DNA from: Antrodiella citrinella
Lineage: Eukaryota > Basidiomycota > Agaricomycetes > Polyporales > Steccherinaceae
Direction of reading: 5' to 3'
Assembly: GCA_004802725.1 (NCBI GenBank)
Contig: SGPM01000173.1
Span: forward strand, 2,662-54,926
DNA: 52,265 nt
Shown here: positions 34,744 through 45,552 of the stretch, in pieces
Layout of the letters: each line of letters starts with the position of its first letter
Numbering within the stretch: the stretch's first letter is position 1
The notes under the pieces: generated by a model
What the model saw: the letters and a program-made list of their open reading frames with translations, nothing else
What the model was told of the DNA's origin: nothing
The model's database searches: none
Translations under genes and position numbers: made by a program

Positions 34744-36682
34744 ATGTCGAGTAACCTCAGCGATCAAGTCGACCGTCTGACCCAACTGGCAACTTCGATC
34801 CGTTCCACAGCCACTTCCTTCAACGCCGGCACACCCACAAACACAGCGGGTCTGTTTACGCGCGCCATCCTTTCTACACCGCTTGGAGATCTCATACGGG
34901 ACATTGATTCCTCTGAATTGGGACTGTTCACATTGGTTACACCGCCGCAGCCCGGAGCAGCGTCTGCGCAGGTCCATGAGAACGAAGGAGAGGCCGGAGG
35001 ATCGAGCGTTGGCGAGATCGTCAGAGTAGGCTTTGCAGGTGCTACACCGCTAAAGCGTCCGGTCGTGGGAAGAGACGGGACGCAGCGGATGAGGGAGCAT
35101 GAGCCGGAGGTGTATGCATATGCAGCTTTGAAGTACCTGGACAAATAGTGCGTGGTATCTCTTCTTGTTTGACAGCATGTTACTGATAATCATGTTCAGC
35201 CATTCGATCCGGCCAATGCCTCGAGCCGTAGAACAGGTAGAGAGGATTCTTGAAGAGCTTACAACTGTGCGGGAGAGTATAGATGCACTGAACGAAAGTC
35301 TGTTGCAAGTGAGCCTGTCCGCGCCCCTCAAAGCCTTCTGGCGTTGAACTGAGGCTCAGAATGATACTGCTCCTTCAGAACCGTCTCTTGACCCGAAGGC
35401 GATGGCAAAAGCAGAAGAGCAACGGATACAAGAACTGCAAGCTGAGATAGCCGAACTTCGAAGACAGGTGCGTATTCGGCCGCCTTTGTGCATGGATGCT
35501 GGGATCTGATATGAGTTCGCGTTCCAGAAGGAGTTCCGTCTCAAGAAGAAGACGGGTATACGTAGCGCGGCTGCGCTCACTCCGAAACGCAGGACACCCA
35601 CTTCCAAACTCAAATCTGCGTCGCTGCTCTCGCCGAGTTCGCCGGACGCAGCGGAGCATTCGTTCTGGAATACACCGGCGGCCGCTGCACGTACCCTGCA
35701 CTTTTCAGACGACAGCTTGCTTACGGATGAACACATGGATCTTTCCGCGCCGTCGTTAGCGAGTCCACTCATGGCTTCGGGGAGCAAGCCGCCACTACGA
35801 GCCAAACCGCCCCCTGTGACCGCTGCCAGACAACTCTCGTTTGAACTATCTCCCCGAGATGATTGGAAAACTCGAGAAGCGGTTGAAGAAACAGGATTTG
35901 ACGACTCGTTCGAGCACATTGGGGCGCCGGTCGACGACACGATCCAACAGGACGATGCCGACGATGCCGACGACGACGACGACGACGAAGACGACAAGAC
36001 GGTCATGTTCAAGAAACCTTTACCTCCTGTGAATGCTGAAGTGACCTTCGAGTTGCCGTCTCCGCCGCCTGCACCATCCGTCGCCCACGTCCAGCCAAAT
36101 CCTAAGAAGCAAAAATACAAGATCACGGAAGAGATGGAGGGTGTCGTCGTACGTGGCATCTGCCTCGCCGGAATGTGCTATTCCACACTGACTTATCAAT
36201 TAGCTGAAGATATGGATGACCATGGGCGAAGTCGTCATGCCAGCCAATCCGTTTGATCTCACTGGTTCTGGTATCGGTGTCAAACCCCCACGAGCAAAGG
36301 AAACTCTGTATGTTATTTGTACCTGCGATACGCCCGTATCTTCAAACTGACACGGTTTGACAGCGCCCATCTCCAACAACTCTCCCTTCAAATCACCTCC
36401 CCCGGCTCTCCGACTACTTCCGTCTCCTCCGCAACCTCCGCCACGCAAAGCCAGCCCGCCGCCACGACACAGCAGATTCTTATCGCTCACGTATTGCTCG
36501 CTTTGTTGGCCGCCCCGCCGAGTTATAGCATGTCCCTTAATAAACTCAAGGAGAACTTGGCGGAAAAGAATGGAGGTGTGACGGCTCAGGCTGTCACGAG
36601 GCCTATTTATAGTTGTGTCGCGAAGAGGCTTTTGAAGATTGAGAGAGGCGGGGGCGAGCAGGTGGTTAGGTTCGACATATGA
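34744..36682 (+). CDS. Spc34-like (DASH complex) N-terminus with a long acidic and winged-helix-like C-terminal extension
   Basis: Six exons (34744-35147, 35200-35308, 35360-35467, 35528-36148, 36204-36307, 36364-36682) join in phase to 554 aa. Residues 1-70 (DQVDRLTQLATSIRSTATSF, TAGLFTRAILSTPLGDLIRD, SSELGLFTLV) resemble the Spc34 pattern of F..AIL, LIRD and a following E..LF. A coiled coil follows (QVERILEELTTVRESIDALN; KAEEQRIQELQAEIAELRRQ), as in Spc34. DASH couples kinetochores to microtubules. After the coiled coil come a basic TPKRR patch, an Asp run (35952-36000, GAC repeats), and a compact C-terminus (IAHVLLALLAAPPSYSMSLN; IYSCVAKRLLKIERGGGEQV) that reads like a winged helix. Yeast Spc34 is about 295 aa, so the extension is unusual. 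The family call is tentative; the exon structure is solid. Confidence 0.6.
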
Positions 36683-36997
36683 GTAGTATGCGGTTGCGAG
36701 AAAAACAGAGATGTATTATGCATAGAGATGACCGCTATATTCTAGTCAAGCACAAGGATCATCCAACGTTGTCCCTAACAACGCGCTGTATTTTTTGCAG
36801 CCCCTGCGTGTCTGTGCGAGTTTGCTCGTGCGTATGGCAGGCCTGAAAGAAGGTAATGAGTTACCTTTTTCGGATGCGCACTTTGAGCGCCACAGCGGTC
36901 TGAAGTCGCAGTGAAGTCGCTCAGCTCGTTGGACTTAATTCTGCTCACGACCTCGAGCCACCACACCCCTTTTTTCTCCCTTGCATTACTTTCCACG
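36683..36997. other. Short intergenic region before LSM2
   Basis: Holds the 3' UTR of the preceding gene and the LSM2 promoter. T-rich tracts (ttttttct, 36969-36978) precede the LSM2 ATG. No gene seen. Confidence 0.4.
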
Positions 36998-37554
36998 ATG
37001 GCAAGTTCTTCCTCAAATCTATGACCTCCACGCAAATGCTGACGATCCTGTCTTTTACCCCGATTAGCTCATCTTCTCCGTGTTCAAGACCTTAACGGAC
37101 CAGACAGTGACAGTCGAGCTCAAGAACGATCTCTCCATCACCGGTGTCCTAAAATCTGTCGACCAGTTGCGTTTACCTCTGTGTACCCTCTCTAGTTCCA
37201 AATTGACTGCTTTCCTGGTTGTGTTGCGAAGGTTCTTGAACATCAGGCTGGATTCGATCAAGGTGTTGGACGAGGCGAGGCATCCTCATATGGTACGTCC
37301 TAGCCACTTTCTCTCTCGCCTTTCACATCTAATTGATGGTTTGTTGGTCTGTTGAATCTAGATGGCGGTGAAAAACTGCTTCATCCGAGGCTCGGTGGTG
37401 CGGTATGTGCAGTTACCTTCTGATCGTGTGGATACACAGCTGTTGGAGGATGCGACGCGACGAGGTACGCTCTAGGCTCTTTTTTATACTTGGAACCACG
37501 TTGTTGACCATGATTTCCCCTCTTACAGAAGCGTCTGGTCAAGCAAAGCGATAG
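36998..37554 (+). CDS. LSM2: U6 snRNA-associated Sm-like protein LSm2
   Basis: LSm2 is a subunit of the Lsm2-8 ring on U6 snRNA and the Lsm1-7 ring in mRNA decay. Exons 36998-37000, 37068-37165, 37232-37292, 37362-37464 and 37529-37554 join to 96 aa, the usual length. The Sm1 motif is FKTLTDQTVTVELKNDLSI with TGVLKSVDQ and FLNIRLD; the Sm2 motif is CFIRGSVVRYVQLP; the C-terminus is DTQLLEDATRREASGQAKR. The only way to supply a start is for the ATG at 36998-37000 to be the entire first coding exon. A 67-nt intron with a GC donor (GCAAGT) and GATTAG acceptor follows. Apart from that the introns are GT-AG. The protein is complete and should be functional. Confidence 0.9.
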
Positions 37555-38077
37555 TGTTGGGTGATCCGGAGGAATGCTACATCTTTACGTCTTTCTCCTC
37601 TGATGCAAGCACCCTTGCGCCCCTTGTAAGTATATGCTTTAGACTCGGATATCGCCATTTTTGTATCACCATACATATCTCTTGAAAATGACACGCCGTA
37701 GGAGTAGGTTGTATCATGTACTATTAAATGGCTCGCTGAGGTCGTTGACTTGCTATTCTCAGGTTATAGGCCTCCGCGCGATCTAGGAGCAGTAGAGAGA
37801 AGAGATGGAAATGGATTCAAAGAGTGACTAGGATACGACTGAGACACGTAAAACAGTGTACGAGCGCGGATGAGACCAAGAAACGATACAGCGCACATTC
37901 CTCGTGCCACCGGGTACAATGCAAACCGACTAGAATTTGTGAAACCTGAAACGAGTGCGAATGAGTCCAGGAGTCAACGCAACAAACAATCCTAACACAA
38001 GTGGGTACAACGACATACGAGTCACACCACCAGATACACAAGATACATCCCCGACCAGATGGAGATCGCGCACTGGC
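37555..38077. other. Convergent 3' region after LSM2
   Basis: No gene seen. 3' UTRs of LSM2 (+) and the large unknown gene (-) probably share this region. The open frame over 37790-38080 on the minus strand follows the stop of the large gene and shows no protein family. Confidence 0.4.
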
Positions 38078-41000
38078 TCAGATAACAGCAAACGGGGTCG
38101 GCTCCTCCGAAGCCTGGGTGAATTCCCCCTGCTCCTCCTCGTCAGAGATGTCGCTGTCGACATCGTCGGCGTTGCCGTTCTTGAACTTCTTCTTGCTATT
38201 GACATTGCGGTGGCCGTTTCCGGGGCCGGGGTGAGCGTGCTCGCCGACAAGAACGGTGTGCGCGATCTCCTTAACCTTGTGGAGGACTAGTGACAGAGGG
38301 GAGTGAGTAAAATCTCCCTCTGGAATAGAATGGGATCGGGATCATCGGAAGACTTACAGCTAGTGCGGCTATGTTGAGAGTGAAGGGAAGGGCGGGTTTT
38401 GATGATGGTAGTACGCCGCGATGCGGTCCCGCTGGCGGTCGCTGTGGTAGTTGTGCCGACGGTGGCAGGGATAGGCTTGGCAAGAGCCCTCGGAACGACA
38501 CCAAACGGACGAAGCTTGAACAACAAGTCACCCTTCGCATTGAACAGCGGCTGAGTGAGCTCATAGGCGGAAAGACCGGGATAGCACGTGTGCCAGGCAC
38601 CCTCGAAGGTCTTGAGCTCGTTGATGACTTCGCTGAGCTCGACGGTTCCGGGAAGCTGAGACTTGAGGAGAGTCTCTGGGTCGGTGTAGACGACAGCGGT
38701 CTTGGTCTCGGACTCAGACTGGCTGAACACGGGTGTGGCGGAGCCGACAAGATCAACACGTATACCACCAGCGTCGGACCTGATCACCAAGGACGTGCTC
38801 CAGCGAGCAGAGGCTTGAGTTCTGCGATGGCTGCGTGAGTGATGCACCAAAGATGAAGTAGTTGTACTTACCCCCATGTACCGGAGACACCTTTGTAGCC
38901 CATCGTGACTGTGGCGTTGCCTTGCAACTTGATCTCAAGAGCACCCTTGTTGAATGTAGTAGGGATCTCAAGATAGTTCTTAGTGATGCCTGCAGAGAGA
39001 GTCAGAAGAAATTCTAGATGAAAAGTAGGAGGACTCACAAGACGTTGTGTAGCGACCATTAGTGATGTGATCAGAGCCCTCATGCTCGTAGTTCCACTCG
39101 TCACGATGCTCCCACTTGTACTTCAGAAGACCACCCTCTCCCTGGACGGCAACCCAGTTACAAGCGCGGCTCTTCCTGATCTCATGCTTAGCCCAAGTAG
39201 TCAGCTCCAGCCTCCAAGCGCCATTGTCCACACCAGCAAAGAGTGGGACGATAGTGGTGAGCGCGTTGATGCGAGCCAGGAGCGTGAGGAGACGTTCTTC
39301 CATGAAGACGCGCTTGGACAGAGAAACAGTACCGTACGAGACGCCCTTGATGGCCTGCGCGATCCAGTTGGTGGAGAACTTCAGGGTGAGGGATGGCAAG
39401 GGACGGAAACCAGTCATCCCGAGAAGAATGATGACGGGTTCGTCTGCCTTGGAGAACGCGCCCCAGGTGTGGCGTTCGAGGACATGCTTGCAATAGACGT
39501 GGTAAGTGATGGACGTTAAACCGTACGAAGGAGGCGTAGAGCCAGTCTTCCACACCGGTATGGTGTTTAAGATGTGGTATCCGGAAGACGTGATCTGCTC
39601 GAAGTAGTGGTTCTTGATGTAGGTGACGATGGCCTGAACTTTGTCGATAGGACGCTTGTCGTAACTCTGGAAGAGACCCTCGAAGCTGGAGAACTCGTGG
39701 ACAAATTCGGCGGCTGAGATACTCTATGAGTATTGGAAAAAAGTGAGAAAGCGAGATGCACTTACATCGGAAGTCAAGGTAAATGTGCTTCAGAACACGG
39801 TCGCTATAAGTGCCGTGCTCCTTGTACGCAACCGAACCCTCAAACTTGGTATACCACCAAGAAGCCATCTCGTGAAGCTCAGCATGGTCACACATCTTGA
39901 TGTCGACCTCGAAAGCGAGACTGTGAAGTAACGGGTCAAATTCTAGAACCAGAAAATTCAGGCGTACAAAGCCTACCTCCAGTCCTCGAACGAGTATTTG
40001 GTTCCCCTGGCAGATGGATGTAAGCATGAGCATGAAGGTATGAGTTTGAGGCAAAAGCAGACGCACTCGCTCCAGGGCAACCAGTTCCGCAAGGTCCGGA
40101 GGAAGCCTTCTTGAAGATGAATCCAGACGATCGCGCGGCCGTTGCTGAGCAGACGCATGGTCATAGGCTTGAAGGTCGCCTCGAAGTAGTCATCGTAGGC
40201 CCACTTGACCAGGCTGGCTTCCACGCTCGTGCGAGAGTTGTTCCAGAGGGTGAGGAAGTGGGCGATGATACCGCCTTGGGAGATGGCCATGATCTGGTCA
40301 AAGCCATCCATGTCGACCTTCTCAGAGATCTCCTTCCAGCCAGCGTCCCCAGTGATGACACCGGTACTAACACCAAGGCCGTCGTCGAGCACCTCAGTTG
40401 TTTCGTCCCAGCTGGCATCCACGGTGGCAATGTCGATGTCAATCTCTCCTTCGCCATAGCCAGTACCAAACCCACCAATGCTCGGGATAGGAGCGGGCTT
40501 GGGCCAGCGGTGATCATGGTGATAGACGACGTTATACTGAGCACTCTCCAGGATGTCGAAGTACTCGGTGGTGAAGAACTCGACGACACGAGTCCAAACA
40601 CGGACAACCTCGGCATTGCCTTCGTCAAGACCGGGGAACGTGCAATAGTGGCGCACATAGCGGCCAGCTATGTCATAATCAGTTTCAAGCTCATAAGGGA
40701 TATTGGTAGGCTTACTCTCGAAGTCAAGTCGGCAGCGGGTCACATTGCCTTCTTCTTCGCTAGTGGTAACCACGTTGATGAGAACTGCGATCTCCCAGTT
40801 CTGGAAGGATTGACGAGGCTCACTGAAAATTGTGGTCAGACATGGAATACGAGTTTTCGTTCAGGAACTTACACGGTGAAATCGTCGCCGTCGTAGATGT
40901 ACAGGTCGTCAATGGTGAAGTACATGATGACCTCCTGATCACAGAGAGCCTTGACACGAGGCGCACCGAGCTTGACATGGAAGTGCACGTCACTGCCGTG

Positions 41001-42140
41001 AACGCTGGACGTGCTGCGGTACTCAGCGAGTGCCGCCTTGACGTCGGTGGAGGTCTGGTGAGAAGCAGCAAGCATTGCGGACTTCAACCAAGCCGTAGAC
41101 AAAAAGGCGTTGACCTTCTCAACAGAAACACCGCTAATTTCGTTGACGGGGACGGTGGCGTTCGACATGGTGGAGAAGTCGATCGAGATGGACAAGGTGT
41201 CGTCGTCGAAGTCGGGCAGGGAGAAAAGGACGTGATGACCGGCGTTGGACAAGAAGTGAAGGTAGTGGAGGAGGTAGAATGATATGGCTTGCTTGCCAAT
41301 CTCCTCGTTGGACTCGATGGAGATCATGCGAGCCTCTGTGCACCATGGTCAATAACCGAATAGAACATTATGACAACGATACGTACTCTGGAAATCAAAG
41401 GTGAAGAGCTTGATGACGTGGTTGCCGCCGCCGATCTTACCATCCTTGCCACGAAGGCCCGTGATGCCAAACGACACACGGAAGGAGGCCTGGACGTTGT
41501 TGAAAGAATGATTGTGCTCGCTGCAAGGGCAGATGATGAGCAAGTCTACAAGATATACAGGGGAGAACCTACTGGACAGCAGACACACGAGAGTCGGTCG
41601 CCCTTGCGAAGTCGGTGTTGTAGTGTCCCTCCTTGAGAGTCAAGTGAATGATGGCGTCGTGGTTGCAGATGAACTCAATGCGAGGCTTATCGAAGGACGC
41701 GTAGAACATCATGTCCGCCTTGGAGGCCTGGCCTTTGGCGCGATGTTTGCCATAGTAGTATTCGGCCAAGGAGAACGAGTACTCTGACGAAAAAAAAATC
41801 AATTGCCGGTCCTCGGAGAATACGAAGGGTGGACGCACTTTGGTTGTCAGACGGCTTCAGCCCCTTACCGTGGTGGGAGACACACTCGACTGCGTTCTCC
41901 CAAAGGGCTCCCAGCTGAGCATTGAGGTAATGCTCCGCATGGGGTGCGCTGTTCTCGCCGATACACATTACAGATGGAAAGAGCTACATGACGAACAGTG
42001 AGTTTCAGAGCGGCGCGTCGTAATGATAGACTTACTGGTTCTGAGTGGGGGGTGGTGGCGTTGGATGCCAAGATACGGTAGAGATCCCTGCGAAGCCCCG
42101 TATTTATGTGCTGGCCCCACCGCTGCGATGACAAGACCAT
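38078..42140 (-). CDS. Large protein of unknown function, about 1,100 aa
   Basis: ATG 42140 opens MVLSSQRWGQHINTGLRRDL. A 52-nt intron (41984-42035, gtaagt ... gtag) joins HSEP to LFPSVMCIGENSAPHAEHY. Further exons read EYSFSLAEYYYGKHRAKGQ, VQASFRVSFGITGLRGKDG, YLHFLSNAGHHVLFSLPDFD, EKVNAFLSTAWLKSAMLAA, DIAGRYVRHYCTFPGLDEG, FDQIMAISQGGIIAHFLTLW, KHVLERHTWGAFSKADEPV, NWIAQAIKGVSYGTVSLSKR and ELKTFEGAWHTCYPGLSAYE. The acidic C-terminus reads DDVDSDISDEEEQGEF and ends EEPTPFAVI (stop 38078-38080). No signal peptide, membrane helix or known catalytic motif is visible. Alternating beta-rich and Asp-rich segments suggest several globular domains. The open exons and clean splice sites show a real conserved-looking gene; function is unknown. 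Confidence 0.78.
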
Positions 42141-43186
42141 GTCGGATGTCAGAGTCGGAGAAAATGAACCTCCTGGTGAAATGTTCCTCGAAGGGCCTGT
42201 TTCGAATTAATTACATGGTATGCAATGCCCAAATATTCGCGACGTGTTATGGAACAAGCGGTCGACGCATCTGCCAAATCCAAACTAGAACGGCATGCCG
42301 CTACGAAGATTTCCCGTTGTGCACGACCGCCGTGATGAATAGTCCGGTGAAAGTGCTCTCCGGAGAACAGAAGCACCCGAATGTGAGAACGACGTGCTAC
42401 GGGCTCTATGGCGGGTTTGCGATGCGGTGGTATAGTGGAAAGCGTATCCACGTCGGTCATCTTCCATGCATCTGCCATGTTCAGTGCAAGGGTCACCGAG
42501 GGGCGGAGAAACATACCGGATTTCGCCGAATTGAACGATTCCTGAAGGTCAGTTCTAGACGTGAGCCACAAGTGGTGCTATTCCATGGCCGCGGTTGGAA
42601 CTGATGAGGTACTGTCACGAAGACCATGTACTCTGGACTTCGAGGAAGCATATTATAGGTTGGTTCACTATTGGAAAAGGCGCAGTCAATCGCAGCAGAC
42701 GGCTGATTCTGATACGGAGATGCCATAAACTCAACATCAATAAGTACAGATGTACAACCAACCGTGACAATCCGAGCGGACAGGAAACATGGAACGACGG
42801 CGAACCTACAACAAGAACAAGAACTTCCGATGGGCGTCATGTCGTTGAGAGATACTGATGGTCGCGTGAGACTTGGGGTTGCAATAACGTGACATGCCGA
42901 AGTCCAACATAGTACAAAAAAGCCACCACCGTGAGAAGGCTGTCCTGGACGAATCGAAGGTTCCTAGCATGCTCAATGTGGATCAGGTCCTTCCAAGGTC
43001 CGGACTTCCTCCAACCCGCACTACAAGTTCAACAAAACCATGTTCTATTTGAGTATGAACGGCACGGGAGCAAGTGTGGAGCAAACATACACGCAATATC
43101 GCTTCGATATGGTCCAAGTCTCCTGCATCCGACGTAGTAACAACAGTAGAGATTCTGCAGTAATAGCCATCGGCAATAACTTCTCA
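42141..43186. other. Upstream region of the large unknown gene; 3' side of WDR83
   Basis: No firm gene. Both strands carry open frames (plus 42023-42604; minus 42149-42571), neither with a recognisable domain. They overlap each other, so at most one could be coding. The promoter of the large minus-strand gene should lie near 42150-42400. Confidence 0.35.
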
Positions 43187-44408
43187 CTACTCAGCTGTTG
43201 GGTGCCGCCAAACTTTGACGGTCCCATCGGCACTGGCAGTGATCAATTCGCCGTCTTCTGTCGGATGATGCTCCGTCCAGGTGATTACTTTGTCGTGGAC
43301 TTTCGGAGGTGGATTTGGTGCAAGAGGCTGTGCCTGTCGTGGAAGTTAATCACGTCAGAGTTTTGAAGGATGCGAGAGCGCCGCAAAACAGGCTCACATC
43401 GAGCAGGTCCCAAGCCCACACCATCCCATTCTCATCTCCCGCCACAACCGAAGCCTCACCGTGTCCGAAACAAGCCCTGCACCGGTATGAGCTGATGGAG
43501 TGTCCCGTGAAATCATTCAGCATCTTTCCTGTGGTCGCATCCATAAGCCGGACATGCGAATCCAGGCTTGTGGCGAGGTAGGTTTGGTTATCCTGAGATG
43601 GCACAACGGCAGTGACAGGGTCTTAGAACGGAAGCATGAATGCATGGATGTCGTGTGACGTTGTAAAGTTGACTTACGCCCAATAAAGTCCGTTCTTAAC
43701 TCGCCCATGCGAAGGTCGTAGGTCCGGACATGTCCATCAACCGAGCCCGTGATAATGATGCCTTGACCAACGTGCAGGGCCTGGACCGCGTCACGAGCTT
43801 CCTCTAAAGTTTGAATTGCCTGCCGATTCTGAGAGCTAGCCTCGTAGTCAGAGGATACCAAGTCAGGCGACAGCAATCGAAAGAGCGCACCGAAGGTCCC
43901 ACAAACGTACTGTGGAATCGAAAGATCCTTTGTTGCGAGTGTAAGGTTCATCTTAGCGTTCATAGTAGCCTGGGGACGTACCACTGGCAACCACAGTAGC
44001 ATCATCGTTGAATTCAACCACATTTATCTTGCCCATATGTCCAGAAATCCTTCTAATGGTAGTGCCTGCTACTACGTCCCACAAGAAAATTTGTCGATCT
44101 CCACCAGAAGATGCGAACTTGCTATTGTCGTTGGATCTGTGAAAATCTCGGTCAAAAAAGAGGTATGAGTGCTACACAGTGGTGAATTACACGCTTATTG
44201 AGAGCACTTCGTATCCATGAGCAGCGTACGCCTTGATTTCGGTGCCGAGACTTGGGTTCCATAAGCGTATAGTGCGGTCTTGTCCACCAGTCAAGACGTA
44301 TTTTGAGGAACCCTTGGCATACCTTGCAACGTGTACTGCGCCTTTGTGATTACTGAGAGTGGTATGAAGCGATCTTGCTAACACGTTGGGGCCTCGTGAT
44401 GGTGCCAT
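43187..44408 (-). CDS. WDR83: WD-repeat protein WDR83 / MORG1
   Basis: WDR83/MORG1 is a seven-bladed WD40 scaffold linked to MAPK signalling and to the spliceosome. Start ATG 44408 (MAPSRGPNVLARSLHTTLSN). Blades in order: HKGAVHVARYAKGSSKYVLT with DRTIRLWNP; YEVLSISVSNDNSKFASSGG with DRQIFLWDVVAG; KINVVEFNDDATVVASG joined through an intron to SFDSTVRLWDLR; RSQNRQAIQTLEEARDAVQA with GSVDGHVRTYDLRMGELRTD; LATSLDSHVRLMDATTGKML with DFTGH; GEASVVAGDENGMVWAWDL; and HDKVITWTEHHPTEDGELIT with ADGTVKVWRHPTAE and the stop at 43187-43189. Five or six introns; length about 320 aa, as expected. The gene is complete with no missing blade. Confidence 0.88.
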
Positions 44409-45552
44409 AGTTATGTTGACGATGGACTGGTCGTTCAATGGCCGTGAAGTGCAACGGCCTCCGCCAAGCCATGTTCCAAAAATGGCAAACGCTTTGGAAT
44501 ATAACAAGTACAAACAACTCCATGTGCGCGGTATCGCTGTCCCCACAAGTAGGTGGGAACATTCATGGCAGGAGAGATACAGACTCGGACATGTACATCT
44601 TGTGAGAAGAAAGGAATGACGCTGAACGATGTTAGAATACAGGTCTACTCGCAATTGTCAAGCGTACGAGGGACCAAAATGGACAAGAGGCCTTCATTCA
44701 ACTTCCTACCCAAGGGCCAGCTCCAATTTCACCCACGCCATCCTTCCCTGTCCTCTTTCTGTATTCCGCACCCAGCCGACTCATCAAATCATCCGACGGT
44801 TCGGTGAACTTGAACTCTGTCGCCCACTCCTACTGGTGCTATGACCAGGATATCAGGCTTTCAGGAGGTACAGGTACAACGAAAATCGGGTAATCGCGCT
44901 GGCAGTAAAGTCGAGTCTTGTCGTTGTACGGTTGTAGTATGTTGATGCATACAAGATGCATACCTCTGCAGTATGTGATCCCACAATGGGGCTAGTTTGT
45001 TTATAAACTTTGGTGACATCTACGATGTAGACAAATGAATCAGACGACAGAGAGATGAGTCAGACGAGATTGAGCGGAAACGAGACGGACGACCATCGAC
45101 GTCGACCGTGACGGACGGCGTTGGAACGCGTGACATATCACGATCACACTCCTCGCACGGGCCGGTGAGCTCAACTCGGTCAATTGCAAATTGGGGTTTT
45201 AACGGCACCAAGGGAGATCCCGGCGGGTGCCGAAACTCCGCCCAGGGAGGTTCGTTCGTCGAGCGTAGCTGTCCGCGCCCTCTACTTTATGTCGTTCGAG
45301 TCCTGTAAACATCAGTAATATTATCCATAACTTACCGAACGTTTTAGTGGCGTGAACGAGCCCTCCTACGACCGATTTCTGCATAAGCGCCCTCCCACCG
45401 ACAGCTTCGAAAGGCACGTGATCGTCTCAATCAGGACTCCCTCTCTCGTTCACTGCCGGTCAGATTAATATTAGTAACTTCCTTGCTTGCCTCCCCGCGT
45501 CGAAAGGCGTATTCTGGAGCTCCCTGATTCACAGCTGTACTTGCCATCCACT
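44409..45552. promoter_or_regulatory. Divergent intergenic region, WDR83 (-) and F-box gene (+)
   Basis: The genes diverge, so both promoters lie here. An ACGCGT element is at 45126-45131, and an AT-rich box (gtttataaac) near 44999. Open frames in the region (for example 44553-44807 plus) have no recognisable domain. Confidence 0.4.

Noticed and set aside
35952..36000. GAC-rich stretch as a stand-alone microsatellite
   Set aside because: It is in frame within a continuous exon and encodes an Asp/Glu tract, so it is treated as coding low complexity.
35356..36159. 267-codon minus-strand ORF rich in Ser
   Set aside because: Lies antisense to the Spc34-like exons; the Ser runs mirror the Asp/Glu repeat (GAC) codons on the other strand. 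No domain.
42023..42604. 193-codon plus-strand ORF upstream of the large unknown gene
   Set aside because: Overlaps the verified first exon of the minus-strand gene (42036-42140), has no recognisable motif, and the opposite strand is equally open.
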